This document shows positions 26,776 to 42,489 of a stretch of DNA of 64,000 nt, piece after piece. The stretch is taken from assembly GCA_022841705.1 (NCBI GenBank), contig JALHQZ010000007.1, forward strand, positions 1-64,000. Reading direction: 5' to 3'. Position numbers and translations under genes: made by a program. Numbering within the stretch: position 1 is the first letter of the stretch; every line of letters starts with the position of its first letter. This DNA comes from Pirellulales bacterium. GTDB lineage: Bacteria > Planctomycetota > Planctomycetia > Pirellulales > Lacipirellulaceae. The notes beneath the pieces are model-generated. The model had not been told where the DNA came from and searched no databases. It saw only the letters and a program-made list of their open reading frames with translations.

Positions 26776-27984
26776 ATGAGCCATGCTCCGGGGAACACGG
26801 TCCGCGCGCGTGCCAGCATTGCTGGCGGGGTGGCGCTGTGTCTCGTGTTTGTCGGATGCCGGGGGGCGCAGCTCGAACGCGATGTTTATCAGCGCGAACT
26901 GCGGCTGCAAGAGGATGAAATCTACAAACTGGAAGATTATCTTGGCGAGTACCAGCAGATGGTTCGCCAAATCCGCTGCGAGAATGCCGAGCTGAAAAAG
27001 CGGCTCGATGAACTCGAAACGGCGTCGCTCAGCACGCCCAGCGCTGCGAGTGAAGAGGATGCGGAAGAGAGTTTGCTCGATCGCCGCCGTCGCCGCGGCA
27101 CTAGCGGCGCCTCGAAGTACGATCCTAAACCGGCGGCCGAACCGGAAGAGGAGTCGCCCGCGATTCCGGATATCGAGTTCGGCGCTCCGTCACAAACACT
27201 AACGCCCGAGACTGATCCGACGGCTATCGATGCGCCGGACGCTGCGGAAATTCCACTACCCGAAGCGGCCGAAGAACCACCGCCGTTCAAACCCACTGAC
27301 GCACCTGCAACAAGTGGGCAGCCCGAAGCCGAAGCGCCACCATTTCAACCGGAAAAGAGCCAATCGCAGACGGGCCCGCGCTTGTTGCGATTGAGCCAAG
27401 CACCCGCGGCGCAGCCGATCACGCTCGCGACGACCATCGAACCGGCGCCGCTGCCGCTTACGTCCGCAACGCCGATTACACCGCCGCCAATCGTCCCGAC
27501 GCTCGACCGTGTCACCTTCACATTCGAATCGGCCGGCATTGACGCAACCGGCGTATCGACATTGAAGTTGCGCGTGCAACCGCGCGATGCGCAGGGCAAA
27601 CTCCTTTCGCTCAGCGGCACGGCAGCCGTGCTGGTGGTTGATCCGAACGCTCCGCCCGAGAGTGAAAAGCTCGCCCGCTGGGATTTTGCCCAGCACGAAC
27701 TGGCCGCCGCTTGGCAAGCGAGCGGCGATGAGCGGCATCTCGAACTCTGGGTCGGCCTGCCGGCCGACTTACCGCGCGATCGGCCGCTCGAACTCTGGGT
27801 CCGCGTGGTCGATGGCGCTGGCCACCGAGCGATCGATCATCAACCTCTTCAGCAGGACGAACCCGAGTTGCAAGTCGCGGCGCCGGCTGCCGAGAGCGAG
27901 AGTGCCGGCTGGCGCGCTTCCGGCCCTCAAGCTGACGGCGATTCCGAGATTCGCTTGGTGACGCATGAGGAAGCGGTGAAGTAA
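26776..27984 (+). CDS. Lipoprotein with coiled coil and Pro/Glu-rich region
   Basis: 402 residues. The leader reads SIAGGVALCLVFVGC, with Cys in a lipobox. A coiled coil follows (about 35-80: ERDVYQRELRLQEDEIYKLE). Next is a disordered acidic and proline-rich stretch (about 85-240), then a beta-type domain (about 255-370, VTFTFESAGIDATGV through LELWVRVVDGAGHRA). It looks like an envelope protein with a long flexible spacer. No named family is recognised. The upstream transglutaminase-like gene is close and codirectional. Confidence 0.75.
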   Translation: MSHAPGNTVRARASIAGGVALCLVFVGCRGAQLERDVYQRELRLQEDEIYKLEDYLGEYQQMVRQIRCENAELKKRLDELETASLSTPSAASEEDAEESLLDRRRRRGTSGASKYDPKPAAEPEEESPAIPDIEFGAPSQTLTPETDPTAIDAPDAAEIPLPEAAEEPPPFKPTDAPATSGQPEAEAPPFQPEKSQSQTGPRLLRLSQAPAAQPITLATTIEPAPLPLTSATPITPPPIVPTLDRVTFTFESAGIDATGVSTLKLRVQPRDAQGKLLSLSGTAAVLVVDPNAPPESEKLARWDFAQHELAAAWQASGDERHLELWVGLPADLPRDRPLELWVRVVDGAGHRAIDHQPLQQDEPELQVAAPAAESESAGWRASGPQADGDSEIRLVTHEEAVK

Positions 27985-28000
27985 TTCCTTCAATCGCGTC

Positions 28001-28030
28001 CTGAGCCCCCGACTGACGTCGGGGGTTCAG
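28001..28030. terminator. Palindromic hairpin between convergent genes
   Basis: CCCCCGAC (28006-28013) and GTCGGGGG (28018-28025) form a strong stem flanked by CTGA/TCAG. It lies between the lipoprotein stop and the end of gap, so it could terminate both. There is no T-tract. A close copy is at 47031-47058, so it is also a dispersed repeat. Confidence 0.55.
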
Positions 28031-28109
28031 GGAGCAGTTGCGAACCAAAATCGGCCGCGGCAAACTTGCGTTCACCGCGGCCGATTGGATGTTTATCGGA
28101 CGGAATCGT

Positions 28110-29132
28110 TTACAACAGCTTGCCGAGCTTCGCGATCAGGTCGGCGGTACGGGCGCTGTAGCCGGCTTCGTTGTCGTACCACGAGACGACCTTCAGCAAG
28201 TTGCCGCCGATGACTTGCGTCCAGGCGGGCACGAAGATCGAGCTGTGGGGATCGCCGATGATGTCCGTCGAGACAATCGGGTCGGGTTGGTACATCAAGA
28301 TACCCTTCAGCGGGCCTTCGGCGGCGGCCTTCATCGCGGCATTCACTTCATCGGCGGTGACGGGCTTGGCCATCTCGCAGGTCAGGTCAACCACGCTGCC
28401 GGTCGGCACGGGCACGCGGAGGGCGATGCCGGTCAGCTTGCCTTGCAGTTCGGGAATCACCAAACCCACCGCCTTCGCAGCGCCGGTGCTGGTGGGGATG
28501 ATGTTCTGCGCAGCGCTGCGGGCCCGATACGGATCCTTGTGCGGCATGTCCTGCACGCGCTGGTCGTTGGTGTAAGCATGCACGGTCGTCATCAAACCCT
28601 TGATGATGCCAAACTTTTCGTGCAGCACCTTCGCGACCGGCGCCAAGCAATTGGTGGTGCAGCTCGCGTTCGAGATGCACTTCATGTCCTTGGTGAGCTT
28701 GTCATCATTCACACCGAGCACGCAGGTGAGGTCGGCGCCGTCGTCGGCCGGGGCGCTGAGGACCACCTTCTTGGCGCCCGCTTGAATGTGGGTGTCGTAC
28801 CCGGCGGCGCCTTCCTTCGAGCGCTTGGTGAAGATGCCGGTGCTTTCGATCACCACGTCAACGTTCATCTTGCCCCACGGCAATTCGGCCGGGTTCTTCA
28901 CCGCCATCGCGGCGATCTTCTTGCCGTTGACGATCAGGTGCTCGGCGTCCGAATCAACGGTGCCGTTAAAGCGACCGTGGGTGCTGTCGTACTTCAGCAG
29001 CGTGGCGAGCATTTTGTTGTCGGTGAGATCATTGATGCCGACGACTTCGAACTGGTCCGGCTTGGTGAGCAAGTTGCGGAAAGTCAACCGCCCGATACGG
29101 CCAAAGCCGTTGATGGCGACACGAATAGCCAT
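28110..29132 (-). CDS. gap: Glyceraldehyde-3-phosphate dehydrogenase
   Basis: 340 residues from ATG 29132 with AGGAG 7 bases upstream; the frame runs further to 29312 but without family similarity. AIRVAINGFGRIGRLTFRNL is the NAD-binding fold. SNASCTTNCLAPVAKVLHEK carries the catalytic Cys, and TTVHAYTNDQ the catalytic His partner. VPVPTGSVVDL and WYDNEAGYSARTADLI are also typical. It is the glycolytic/gluconeogenic type I enzyme. Immediately upstream (131-250 bp before the start codon) are three parS-like palindromes. Confidence 0.97.
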   Translation of the reverse strand: MAIRVAINGFGRIGRLTFRNLLTKPDQFEVVGINDLTDNKMLATLLKYDSTHGRFNGTVDSDAEHLIVNGKKIAAMAVKNPAELPWGKMNVDVVIESTGIFTKRSKEGAAGYDTHIQAGAKKVVLSAPADDGADLTCVLGVNDDKLTKDMKCISNASCTTNCLAPVAKVLHEKFGIIKGLMTTVHAYTNDQRVQDMPHKDPYRARSAAQNIIPTSTGAAKAVGLVIPELQGKLTGIALRVPVPTGSVVDLTCEMAKPVTADEVNAAMKAAAEGPLKGILMYQPDPIVSTDIIGDPHSSIFVPAWTQVIGGNLLKVVSWYDNEAGYSARTADLIAKLGKLL

Positions 29133-29263
29133 GAGAATTCTCCTAGAAAGAACGTTACTGAGTGCGAAATGTCCGCTCTGAAAACGGCTCCATTTTACTG
29201 CCATTGGCAGCCAGCAGGGAGGGAGGGCAAAGCGGTGGTTCCGGCTGGCGGCGGGCGGGAAAA

Positions 29264-29279
29264 TGTTCCACGTGGAACA
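29264..29279. promoter_or_regulatory. parS-like ParB-binding site 1
   Basis: TGTTCCACGTGGAACA, a perfect 16-bp palindrome extended by A/T on both sides to 24 bp (29260-29283). It differs by one base from the parS consensus TGTTNCACGTGAAACA and equals the symmetric form seen in several chromosomes. Confidence 0.75.
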
Positions 29280-29326
29280 TTTTTGGAGGCGGCGAGGAAC
29301 GCTAAGTCGCAAGCGAAGGGGAAAAT

Positions 29327-29342
29327 TGTTTCACGTGAAACA
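29327..29342. promoter_or_regulatory. parS-like ParB-binding site 2
   Basis: TGTTTCACGTGAAACA, an exact match to the chromosomal parS consensus. It sits in a longer perfect palindrome spanning 29321-29348 (28 bp). Its centre is 63 bp from site 1. Confidence 0.85.
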
Positions 29343-29364
29343 ATTTTCGGGGGGTGAGTAAAAA

Positions 29365-29380
29365 TGTTTCACGTGAAACA
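29365..29380. promoter_or_regulatory. parS-like ParB-binding site 3
   Basis: TGTTTCACGTGAAACA, an exact consensus match, 38 bp centre to centre from site 2. Three such 16-mers within 117 bp cannot be chance. Confidence 0.85.
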
Positions 29381-29466
29381 ATTCACGGCGGGCACATTAC
29401 AAATTTCAGGTGGCTACAAAAGCCTCTTGACAAGCCCCTCTTCAGGCGGGTGGCCACAATTTGGGC

Positions 29467-29631
29467 TTGACAGCGCGGCCGGTCGCGTTCGGCGTCACGC
29501 GACTGCAATTCGACCGGCAGGCTGCCAACTTGGACGAGTCGCTCTCCTCGGCCATTCGATGCGTGGAGCGCGCGAGGTTGGCGGTGGCGCGGGTGGAGAT
29601 TGATCGGGACGAGGCGCCGATGTCGGCGTGA
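29467..29631 (+). pseudogene. Possible short coding remnant
   Basis: A 54-residue frame beginning TTG reads VTRLQFDRQAANLDESLSSA then ERARLAVARVEIDRDEAPMS. It has protein-like composition with no ribosome-binding site and a stop in frame shortly upstream. It could be the tail of a decayed gene. The rest of the gap 29381-29802 shows nothing else clear. Confidence 0.25.
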
Positions 29632-29802
29632 ATTGGCTGGAAGTACGATCCAGAATTCAGCGATTCTTGTCGAGGAATTTTGTTGCCGCTCCGTCGCCGG
29701 CAGGTTAGATTGAGCACTGCGGCGCGAACCGAGCTTCGGTTCTGAAGGTTTCCATTCGCCGATCGCGCCAACGAATACATTAATTTTCGAAAGGCCGTTC
29801 TA

Positions 29803-30459
29803 ATGGTTAGAAAGTATCTACTTCTGGCGTGTCTCTGCGTTCTTAGTCGTTCGGCCTCGGCAGCGATTTCACTTTACGTCGATGGGGGCACCAACACCCA
29901 AAATCTTCAAGGATTCAAAACGTATCAGATCTACATCACGGACTCTTTGGCACGCGAAATTACGGCCTTGGATTTACATGGGGACGGTTCGACTGGTCCG
30001 TTCGGTGGTAACGGGATATTTGGACCCATGAATCAAGTTAATCCGGCGGGGCTGCCGACGATTTTCAACGACAACAACTCATTCTTCGCATCGATTGGAG
30101 CATTTACTTCCCAAGATTCGCAATTCAAGTTCAGCACCTCGAACGTTCTTCACATTGCCAACTACTCAAGAGAGTCTGCCAACCAGCTTCAAAGTGTTTT
30201 TGGAATACCAAGTGGAATATTCACGAATAACACTAATTTGGCGCAAATCGTTGTACCAAACCAACGTGCGAGTCGAGTCACCTACGCTGGCGCCGTAGCA
30301 TTTCGAACTGGAGAGATTGAAAGATTCGAGGGGACGCTTTTAGAAGCGATCCCGGAACCTAGTACGTTTGTGTTAGCTATCATGGTCGGTGGAGTTGTGG
30401 CACTGCTAACTACTCGTCGCCGGCGAGTTAGCGCGGAACTTGATCCTATTGGGCAATAG
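29803..30459 (+). CDS. PEP-CTERM sorted secreted protein
   Basis: 218 residues. The signal peptide is MVRKYLLLACLCVLSRSASA. The mature part is a beta-rich domain without a recognised family. The C-terminus has IPEPSTFVLAIMVGGVVALL followed by TTRRRRV, the PEP-CTERM tripartite signal (PEP motif, hydrophobic helix, Arg cluster) processed by exosortase systems. No exosortase gene is in the window. Base composition is less GC-rich than its neighbours. It converges with uvrA; 54 bp separate them. Confidence 0.85.
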   Translation: MVRKYLLLACLCVLSRSASAAISLYVDGGTNTQNLQGFKTYQIYITDSLAREITALDLHGDGSTGPFGGNGIFGPMNQVNPAGLPTIFNDNNSFFASIGAFTSQDSQFKFSTSNVLHIANYSRESANQLQSVFGIPSGIFTNNTNLAQIVVPNQRASRVTYAGAVAFRTGEIERFEGTLLEAIPEPSTFVLAIMVGGVVALLTTRRRRVSAELDPIGQ

Positions 30460-30513
30460 TGTCGCCATTAGCTCAGTCATCTACTGAGGCTCGCTCGGGT
30501 CGGAGGACCCAAT

Positions 30514-37848
<7,335 letters not shown>

Positions 37849-38107
37849 CACGCAAATCCGTTCGCAGCGGGGAAATCAGCGGGGCGATATTTTTGGGCAA
37901 ACGGTTCATTGTAGGGGGCCGGGGGAGGGGGGGGAACCGGCGATTCTGTGGTGCCTTAGGAATGCCACTTCCTTGGCGAATTTGCGGAACATTGCGGCGT
38001 TCACGGGGTTTCAGCTTAATCGGTGGACCGCGTGTTGCCTGTCTACCTTACGCTTCTAGAATACCCCGGCGCATTTGATTTGAATTCGATCCCGCGAGGA
38101 ACATCCC

Positions 38108-39010
38108 ATGCATCGGCGTGGCTTTACGTTGGTTGAACTGTTGGTGGTGATCGCCATCATCGGCGTGCTGGTGGCGCTGCTGTTGCCGGCCGTTCAGGCC
38201 GCGCGCGAAGCGGCTCGGCGCAAACAGTGCAGCAACCACTTGCGGCAACTGGGGTTGGCGCTGACGATGGCGCACGACACGCGAAATCGTTATCCGGCCG
38301 GTCGGAATGGGGACGACCAGTTTAGCGTCTCGTGGGCTTTTGAACTGCTGCCCTACTTGGAAGAACGCGCGATTCATGATGCGTTCGTAGAGGGTCAACG
38401 TGTCGATTCGCAGCAGAATGCCACCGCGATGCGCACTCCGGTTGCCACCTTCTACTGCCCCAGCCGACGCGGCCCGGTCGCCGACCGCGATTTCGATAAT
38501 GACGATCAGGACTCGCAGGTGCAAGGCGTTGCGGCGGGAGGCGACTATGCGGGAAACTCGGGCCTCAGCACGCGCATCAATGTGCCGGAGTTCACGCAAC
38601 CTGGTCCGCTTGATCGCGCCGAGATCGGGCCCCTCTTCACGCGCTCGAAAGTTTCGGCGCGACAGGTGACTGATGGGTTATCGCAAACGCTGGCGATCGG
38701 CGAAAAGCACCTGCCGCCCGTGCGAGACGACGTTCCCGCCACGCGACAACATGCGGCCCAGGGGGACTCCGCTTTTTTCTCGGGCGATCAACGGCATACC
38801 TGCTTTCGCCGTTCGTCGGCTGGGTTCCCTACCCGCTGGGATGAACCGTACCCTGGCCACTATGGCAGCGAGCATCCGCAGGTGGCGCAGTTTTGTTTTC
38901 TCGATGGTTCCGTCCACACGCTGAGTTATGATGTGGAGCAGATCATTCTCAATCGGTTGGCCGCGATTGGTGATGGATACGACGTGCCCAGCACCGTGTA
39001 TACCGATTGA
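38108..39010 (+). CDS. DUF1559 pseudopilin-like protein
   Basis: 300 residues. GAGGAAC sits before the ATG. HRRGFTLVELLVVIAIIGVL is a prepilin-type cleavage/methylation N-terminus with the invariant Glu five residues after the cleavage site. DUF1559 follows (LLPAVQAAREAARRKQCSNH, ATFYCPSRR, GDYAGNSG, DGLSQTLAIGEKHL) and ends with SEHPQVAQFCFLDGSVHTLS, the DG motif of the C-terminus. This family is strongly expanded in planctomycetes; its role is unknown, possibly surface filaments or secretion. A paralogue lies at 39577-40509 in the opposite direction. Confidence 0.93.
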   Translation: MHRRGFTLVELLVVIAIIGVLVALLLPAVQAAREAARRKQCSNHLRQLGLALTMAHDTRNRYPAGRNGDDQFSVSWAFELLPYLEERAIHDAFVEGQRVDSQQNATAMRTPVATFYCPSRRGPVADRDFDNDDQDSQVQGVAAGGDYAGNSGLSTRINVPEFTQPGPLDRAEIGPLFTRSKVSARQVTDGLSQTLAIGEKHLPPVRDDVPATRQHAAQGDSAFFSGDQRHTCFRRSSAGFPTRWDEPYPGHYGSEHPQVAQFCFLDGSVHTLSYDVEQIILNRLAAIGDGYDVPSTVYTD

Positions 39011-39089
39011 CGCACGCTAGGATTTCAAGCGCGAGGGGATGACCGAAGGTCATCGTGCGGCATAATCGATTGGCATTCGCGCGCTGCGA

Positions 39090-39157
39090 CATGCCGGAAA
39101 CCATAACATCCCCATTCTCTCTGGCCCGCCGAGTCGCTGCGTGAGCGCGAACTTTGA
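39090..39157 (+). pseudogene. Possible antitoxin C-terminal remnant
   Basis: Just upstream of the dead DUF5615 gene, one frame reads MPETITSPFSLA and another reads AESLREREL then a stop. Joined by a frameshift these resemble the end of DUF433-type antitoxins, the usual partner of DUF5615. The match is short and uncertain. Confidence 0.25.
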
Positions 39158-39172
39158 AATTCTTGACGCGGC

Positions 39173-39536
39173 ATGAAGCTACTGGTCGACAATGCGTTGT
39201 CGCCGGTCCTAGCCGATTGTCTCTCATTCGCCGGGTAGGGAGACTTTCAAGACCAAGATTCACGTTTAGCGGCGGCAAGCGACGAAGAAATCTTCGCACT
39301 CGCCGCCGCTGAAGATCGCGCAGTCAGTTTAGCCGATTCTCATTTTGATGCTTTGTTTGCGATATCGAAGCAATCAAAGCCATCCTGAGTTTGTGCTGCG
39401 CAGGGCGGCACCGCGCAGGCCGGCAAATCAAGCCGACCTTTCGATCGTGCATCTCCCGGCGCTGCTCGAGATAGCTGACTTGGTTTTAGCGCTAGGTCGG
39501 ATTCGCATCCAAATACTTCCGATTAGCGACGAATAA
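39173..39536 (+). pseudogene. DUF5615 PIN-like toxin pseudogene
   Basis: From ATG 39173 the frame reads MKLLVDNALSPVLADCLSFA, an in-frame TAG, then LAAASDEEIFALAAAEDRAV and SLADSHFDALFAI up to a stop after QSKPS. The same family continues in another frame: FVLRRAAPRRPANQADLSIV, LPALLEIADLVLALGRIRIQ, ILPISDE. Together they give a complete DUF5615 (VapC-like PIN domain) with one stop and one frameshift. The acidic residues (LLVDNALS, SADxDF-type LADSHFD) are still visible. It is clearly inactive unless recoded. Confidence 0.75.
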
Positions 39537-39576
39537 AGTAACACACGCTCACATCTCGGAGAGACGCGTCTACGTA

Positions 39577-40509
39577 TCAGCCGCCGAGTTTCGCGGTATC
39601 GACCACCTCACCATCGCCAACGGTCGAGAGCAGCTCGAGCACGCGCTGTTCGATGCTGGTCGAGAGGCCTTGCACGTGGCCATCGAGGAACGCGAATTGG
39701 CAGATACCTGGGTGGACGCTGCCGTACTTTTCGCGGTCGGGGTCCTGGGTATCGGCGGCGATGCCGTGCGAACTGGCGCGGAAAATCGTCGTGGGGTTAT
39801 CGCCGGCGAAGAACGCGGTGTCGCCGGTGTAATAGTCAACCGTTTCCGGCGACGGCGAAACCGTCTCTGGGGGCAGGTGCTTCTCGCCAATCGCGGTGGT
39901 CTTCGAAAGTCCATCGGTCACATGCTTCGCGCTCATGCGCGAGTAGGTAAACATCGGCCCCGCTTCGCTCCGGTCCACGCCGCGAATCGGCGCACGGCTG
40001 CCCTCTTCCATGCCGTACAACAATTGCTTACCGGGGTTGGCGACATAATCGCCGCCCGCCGCGACATCCTTCACCAAGGGGGGTTGATCGTTGTTGTCGA
40101 AGTCTCGATCGGCCGCGGGCGACCGGCGGCTGGGGCAATAGTAAGTTGCGACAGGGTGCCGCATGGCCGTGGCGTTCACCGGATCATCCACGCGTTTTTG
40201 CTTGTTGTGCGATTTGTAGATCTCCTGCTCTTCCATGTACGGCAGCAATTGAAACGACCACGCGACCGATTCTTGCGTGGTGGTGGTGCGACCGGGGGGA
40301 AAGGCGCGCTGGGCATCGTGCCGGGTTTGCAACGTGGTCGCTTGTTGCTTGAGATTGTTGGTGCAAGAGTTTCGCCGTGCCGATTCGCGCGCCGCTTGAA
40401 TCGCTGGCAAGAGCAGCGCCACCAAAATGCCAATGATGGCGATCACCACCAACAGCTCGACTAGCGTGAACCCTCGCCGAGAGTTCGGACCACAAACATT
40501 CTTTCGCAT
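39577..40509 (-). CDS. DUF1559 pseudopilin-like protein
   Basis: 310 residues; GGAGG lies 8 bases before the ATG. RRGFTLVELLVVIAIIGILV is the prepilin-like N-terminus, and DUF1559 follows with RRNSCTNNLKQQATTLQTRH, ATYYCPSRRSPAADRDFDNN, GDYVANPG, DGLSKTTAIGEKHLPPE and HPGICQFAFLDGHVQGLS. It is a clear paralogue of the 38108-39010 gene: the CPSRRxPxADRDFDN and IGEKHLPP segments are shared. The two point at each other across the dead toxin gene, consistent with an inverted duplication later interrupted. Confidence 0.93.
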   Translation of the reverse strand: MRKNVCGPNSRRGFTLVELLVVIAIIGILVALLLPAIQAARESARRNSCTNNLKQQATTLQTRHDAQRAFPPGRTTTTQESVAWSFQLLPYMEEQEIYKSHNKQKRVDDPVNATAMRHPVATYYCPSRRSPAADRDFDNNDQPPLVKDVAAGGDYVANPGKQLLYGMEEGSRAPIRGVDRSEAGPMFTYSRMSAKHVTDGLSKTTAIGEKHLPPETVSPSPETVDYYTGDTAFFAGDNPTTIFRASSHGIAADTQDPDREKYGSVHPGICQFAFLDGHVQGLSTSIEQRVLELLSTVGDGEVVDTAKLGG

Positions 40510-40679
40510 CGCAAACCTCCTTCGCTACGTGAGTTGGCGAGCCCGCACGCCGCGGGACTCGTTACCAAAACGGGCGTTGTGAAGCACCACCTTTCGCATT
40601 GCGGGTGGTCAAGTCAACCCGCAGTGCGCAGATCGCGCGCAAAAAGACCGCAATCTGCTGATTGAAGACTTTCCTTAAA

Positions 40680-40722
40680 TGCCTATTTTCCACCAAATGT
40701 CACGAAACTTGCCTATTTTCCC
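40680..40722. promoter_or_regulatory. Direct repeat TGCCTATTTTCC upstream of the GH16 gene
   Basis: TGCCTATTTTCC occurs at 40680-40691 and again at 40710-40721, exactly 30 bp apart. This is close to three helical turns, about 55-95 bp before the GH16 start. It is a candidate operator pair. The rest of the 40510-40776 gap shows no gene. Confidence 0.4.
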
Positions 40723-40776
40723 CTGAGTTTTTCACGCGGTCGGACATCTTACTGTTGACCCCTGAGGAGGAAGATT

Positions 40777-41586
40777 GTGCCCAGTTTGTTCTATTGCGGA
40801 TTCTTTGCGTTGCTGCTCCTCGCGCCGGCGATCAGAGCCGACGGCCCCTACGAACTGGTGTGGGCGGACGAGTTCGATATCGACGGCCCGCCCGACAGTA
40901 CGAAATGGAACTTCGAGCGAGGCTTCGAGCGCAACCACGAAGCGCAGTGGTACCAACCGGAGAATGCCTTTTGCACCGCGGGCAAGCTGGTGATCGAAGC
41001 GCGCCGTGAAAAGAAACCGGTACCACAGGGCGCGCAGCGCTGGGGCCGCAGCGTGGCGGAGTACACTTCGGCGAGTCTTACCACGCGCGGAGTTTCGAGT
41101 TGGCTCTACGGCCGCTTTGAAATGCGCGCGAAGATCGATGTGCGTCCCGGCCTCTGGCCCGCGTTCTGGACGCTTGGTTCCGCGCGCCGCTGGCCCGGCT
41201 GTGGCGAGATCGACATCATGGAGTTCTACCGCGGCAAGCTGCTGGCGAATGTGGGCTACGCTAGCGCCAGGCACACGATCAAATGGGACTCAACCAGAAC
41301 GCCACTCGCCGAACTGGGCGGCGCGAAGTGGGCCGATGAGTTTCACACCTGGCGCATGGATTGGGACGCCGAGCAAATCTCGCTGTATGTGGATGACCGG
41401 CTACTGAACGTAACGGATGTCACCAAATCCCAGAACGCCACGCCCGACGGCGCCAATCCCTTCCGCGAACCGCACTACCTGATCGTGAACCTTGCGGTCG
41501 GCGGCAAGCAAGGTGGTGACCCGAGCGCGACCGAGTTTCCCGCGCGGATGGAAGTCGATTACGTGCGCGTGTGGCAGAAGAAATAG
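40777..41586 (+). CDS. Secreted GH16 beta-glucanase-type hydrolase
   Basis: 269 residues. GAGGAGG lies 6 bases before the GTG start. The leader is SLFYCGFFALLLLAPAIRA. The mature protein is a GH16 jelly-roll: YELVWADEFDIDG, the YGRFEMRAKID strand, and the active-site motif GCGEIDIMEF with nucleophile and acid/base Glu around Asp. HTWRMDWDAEQISLYVDD and PHYLIVNLAVGG complete the fold. It likely cleaves laminarin, lichenan or a galactan and complements the sulfatases and GH44 of the region. An inverted repeat lies just downstream. Confidence 0.94.
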   Translation: MPSLFYCGFFALLLLAPAIRADGPYELVWADEFDIDGPPDSTKWNFERGFERNHEAQWYQPENAFCTAGKLVIEARREKKPVPQGAQRWGRSVAEYTSASLTTRGVSSWLYGRFEMRAKIDVRPGLWPAFWTLGSARRWPGCGEIDIMEFYRGKLLANVGYASARHTIKWDSTRTPLAELGGAKWADEFHTWRMDWDAEQISLYVDDRLLNVTDVTKSQNATPDGANPFREPHYLIVNLAVGGKQGGDPSATEFPARMEVDYVRVWQKK

Positions 41587-41607
41587 CGCGAGTTCGCTCT
41601 CGAGAAT

Positions 41608-41704
41608 GTAGGGTGGGTTATCCGCGGAGCGGTAACCCCCCGGGTTGAGGAACACGCTCTCCGACGCTCGATGGGTTACCGCTATCGCGGATAACCCATC
41701 CTAC
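41608..41704. repeat. Long inverted repeat between GH16 and methyltransferase genes
   Basis: Arm 1 (41608-41638) and arm 2 (41673-41704) share the inverted sequence GTGGGTTATCCGCGG...GGTAACCC with a few mismatches and a 34-bp loop. The last bases of arm 2 contain the stop codon of the leftward methyltransferase gene (41701-41703). It could terminate both convergent genes. Confidence 0.85.
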
Positions 41705-42426
41705 TTCCACGGTTTGAGTTCGTGCGCCGGCAACGTTGAATCATCCCGGGCGAAGAAGAGCACATGCTGCCACGGCAGCTCATCGAATTGCCCGACCAGC
41801 TTGAACCCGTTCGCCGCATACTCCTTCAGGCACTGCCGCTGGCTCATCTTGTGTAGCCGTTTGATCGGCACGGCGGGGTCTTCGGCGCGGAACTCCACCA
41901 GCGCCACGCGGCCGGTGGGGGAGAGACTCGTGCGCATCGCGGCGAGCATTTCCTCGGGGTGGGAGAACTCGTGGTACACATCCACCAGCAGCACCAGGTC
42001 TACCGCGCCGGCGGGGAGGTGCGGATCATCCACCTCGCCGAGCACTGGTTCGATGTTCGGAAAGTTGCGGGCCTCCGCGCGGTCCCGCAGCAGGTCGAGC
42101 ATCTCCGGCTGAATGTCAACCGCGAGCACCTTGCCGCGCGGGCCAACCTTCTCGGCGAGCGAAAACGTATAGAACCCGTTGCCGCAACCAAGGTCGCACA
42201 CGGTCTGGCCAGTTTGAATCTCGAGCGCTTTGAGCAACTTGGCGGGCTCTTCTTCACGCTCGCGCGAGTCCCGCACTAACCACGGGGCGCCGAGGTAGTG
42301 CATCGTCCGGGCGATAGCGCGGCCCATATACTTGGTGCGCGGGCCCTCGGCGTGGAGCGGCGTGGCTGTCAGCAGCAGCAGTAAGAGGAACCGCAGATGG
42401 ACGCAGATGAACGCGGATGGAGACAT
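41701..42426 (-). CDS. Exported class I SAM-dependent methyltransferase
   Basis: 241 residues from ATG 42426. CVHLRFLLLLLLTATPLHA is a signal peptide, unusual for a SAM enzyme. Methyltransferase motifs are intact: VCDLGCGNGFYTFSLAEKVG (SAM site), VLAVDIQPEMLDLL, and VDLVLLVDVYHEF. Leader-bearing methyltransferases of this type are frequent in planctomycetes. The first codons (SAFICVHLRF) come from a CGCAGATG/CGCGGATG-type DNA repeat near 42391-42424, so the annotated start may be artefactual. The substrate is unknown. Confidence 0.85.
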   Translation of the reverse strand: MSPSAFICVHLRFLLLLLLTATPLHAEGPRTKYMGRAIARTMHYLGAPWLVRDSREREEEPAKLLKALEIQTGQTVCDLGCGNGFYTFSLAEKVGPRGKVLAVDIQPEMLDLLRDRAEARNFPNIEPVLGEVDDPHLPAGAVDLVLLVDVYHEFSHPEEMLAAMRTSLSPTGRVALVEFRAEDPAVPIKRLHKMSQRQCLKEYAANGFKLVGQFDELPWQHVLFFARDDSTLPAHELKPWK

Positions 42427-42489
42427 GATGCTGAATTGTAGCAGAATCGCCCGCTCCTGAATTCTTACGAATTTAGCTACAATCTTCTC

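Noticed and set aside
28038..29357. 439-residue open frame on the plus strand opposite gap
   Set aside because: Codon-mirror shadow of GAPDH, whose minus-strand frame has all catalytic motifs; the plus frame has no family signature.
29133..29802. Replication origin at the parS cluster
   Set aside because: No dnaA, parAB, gyrase genes or DnaA-box cluster was seen; only the partition-type sites are supported.
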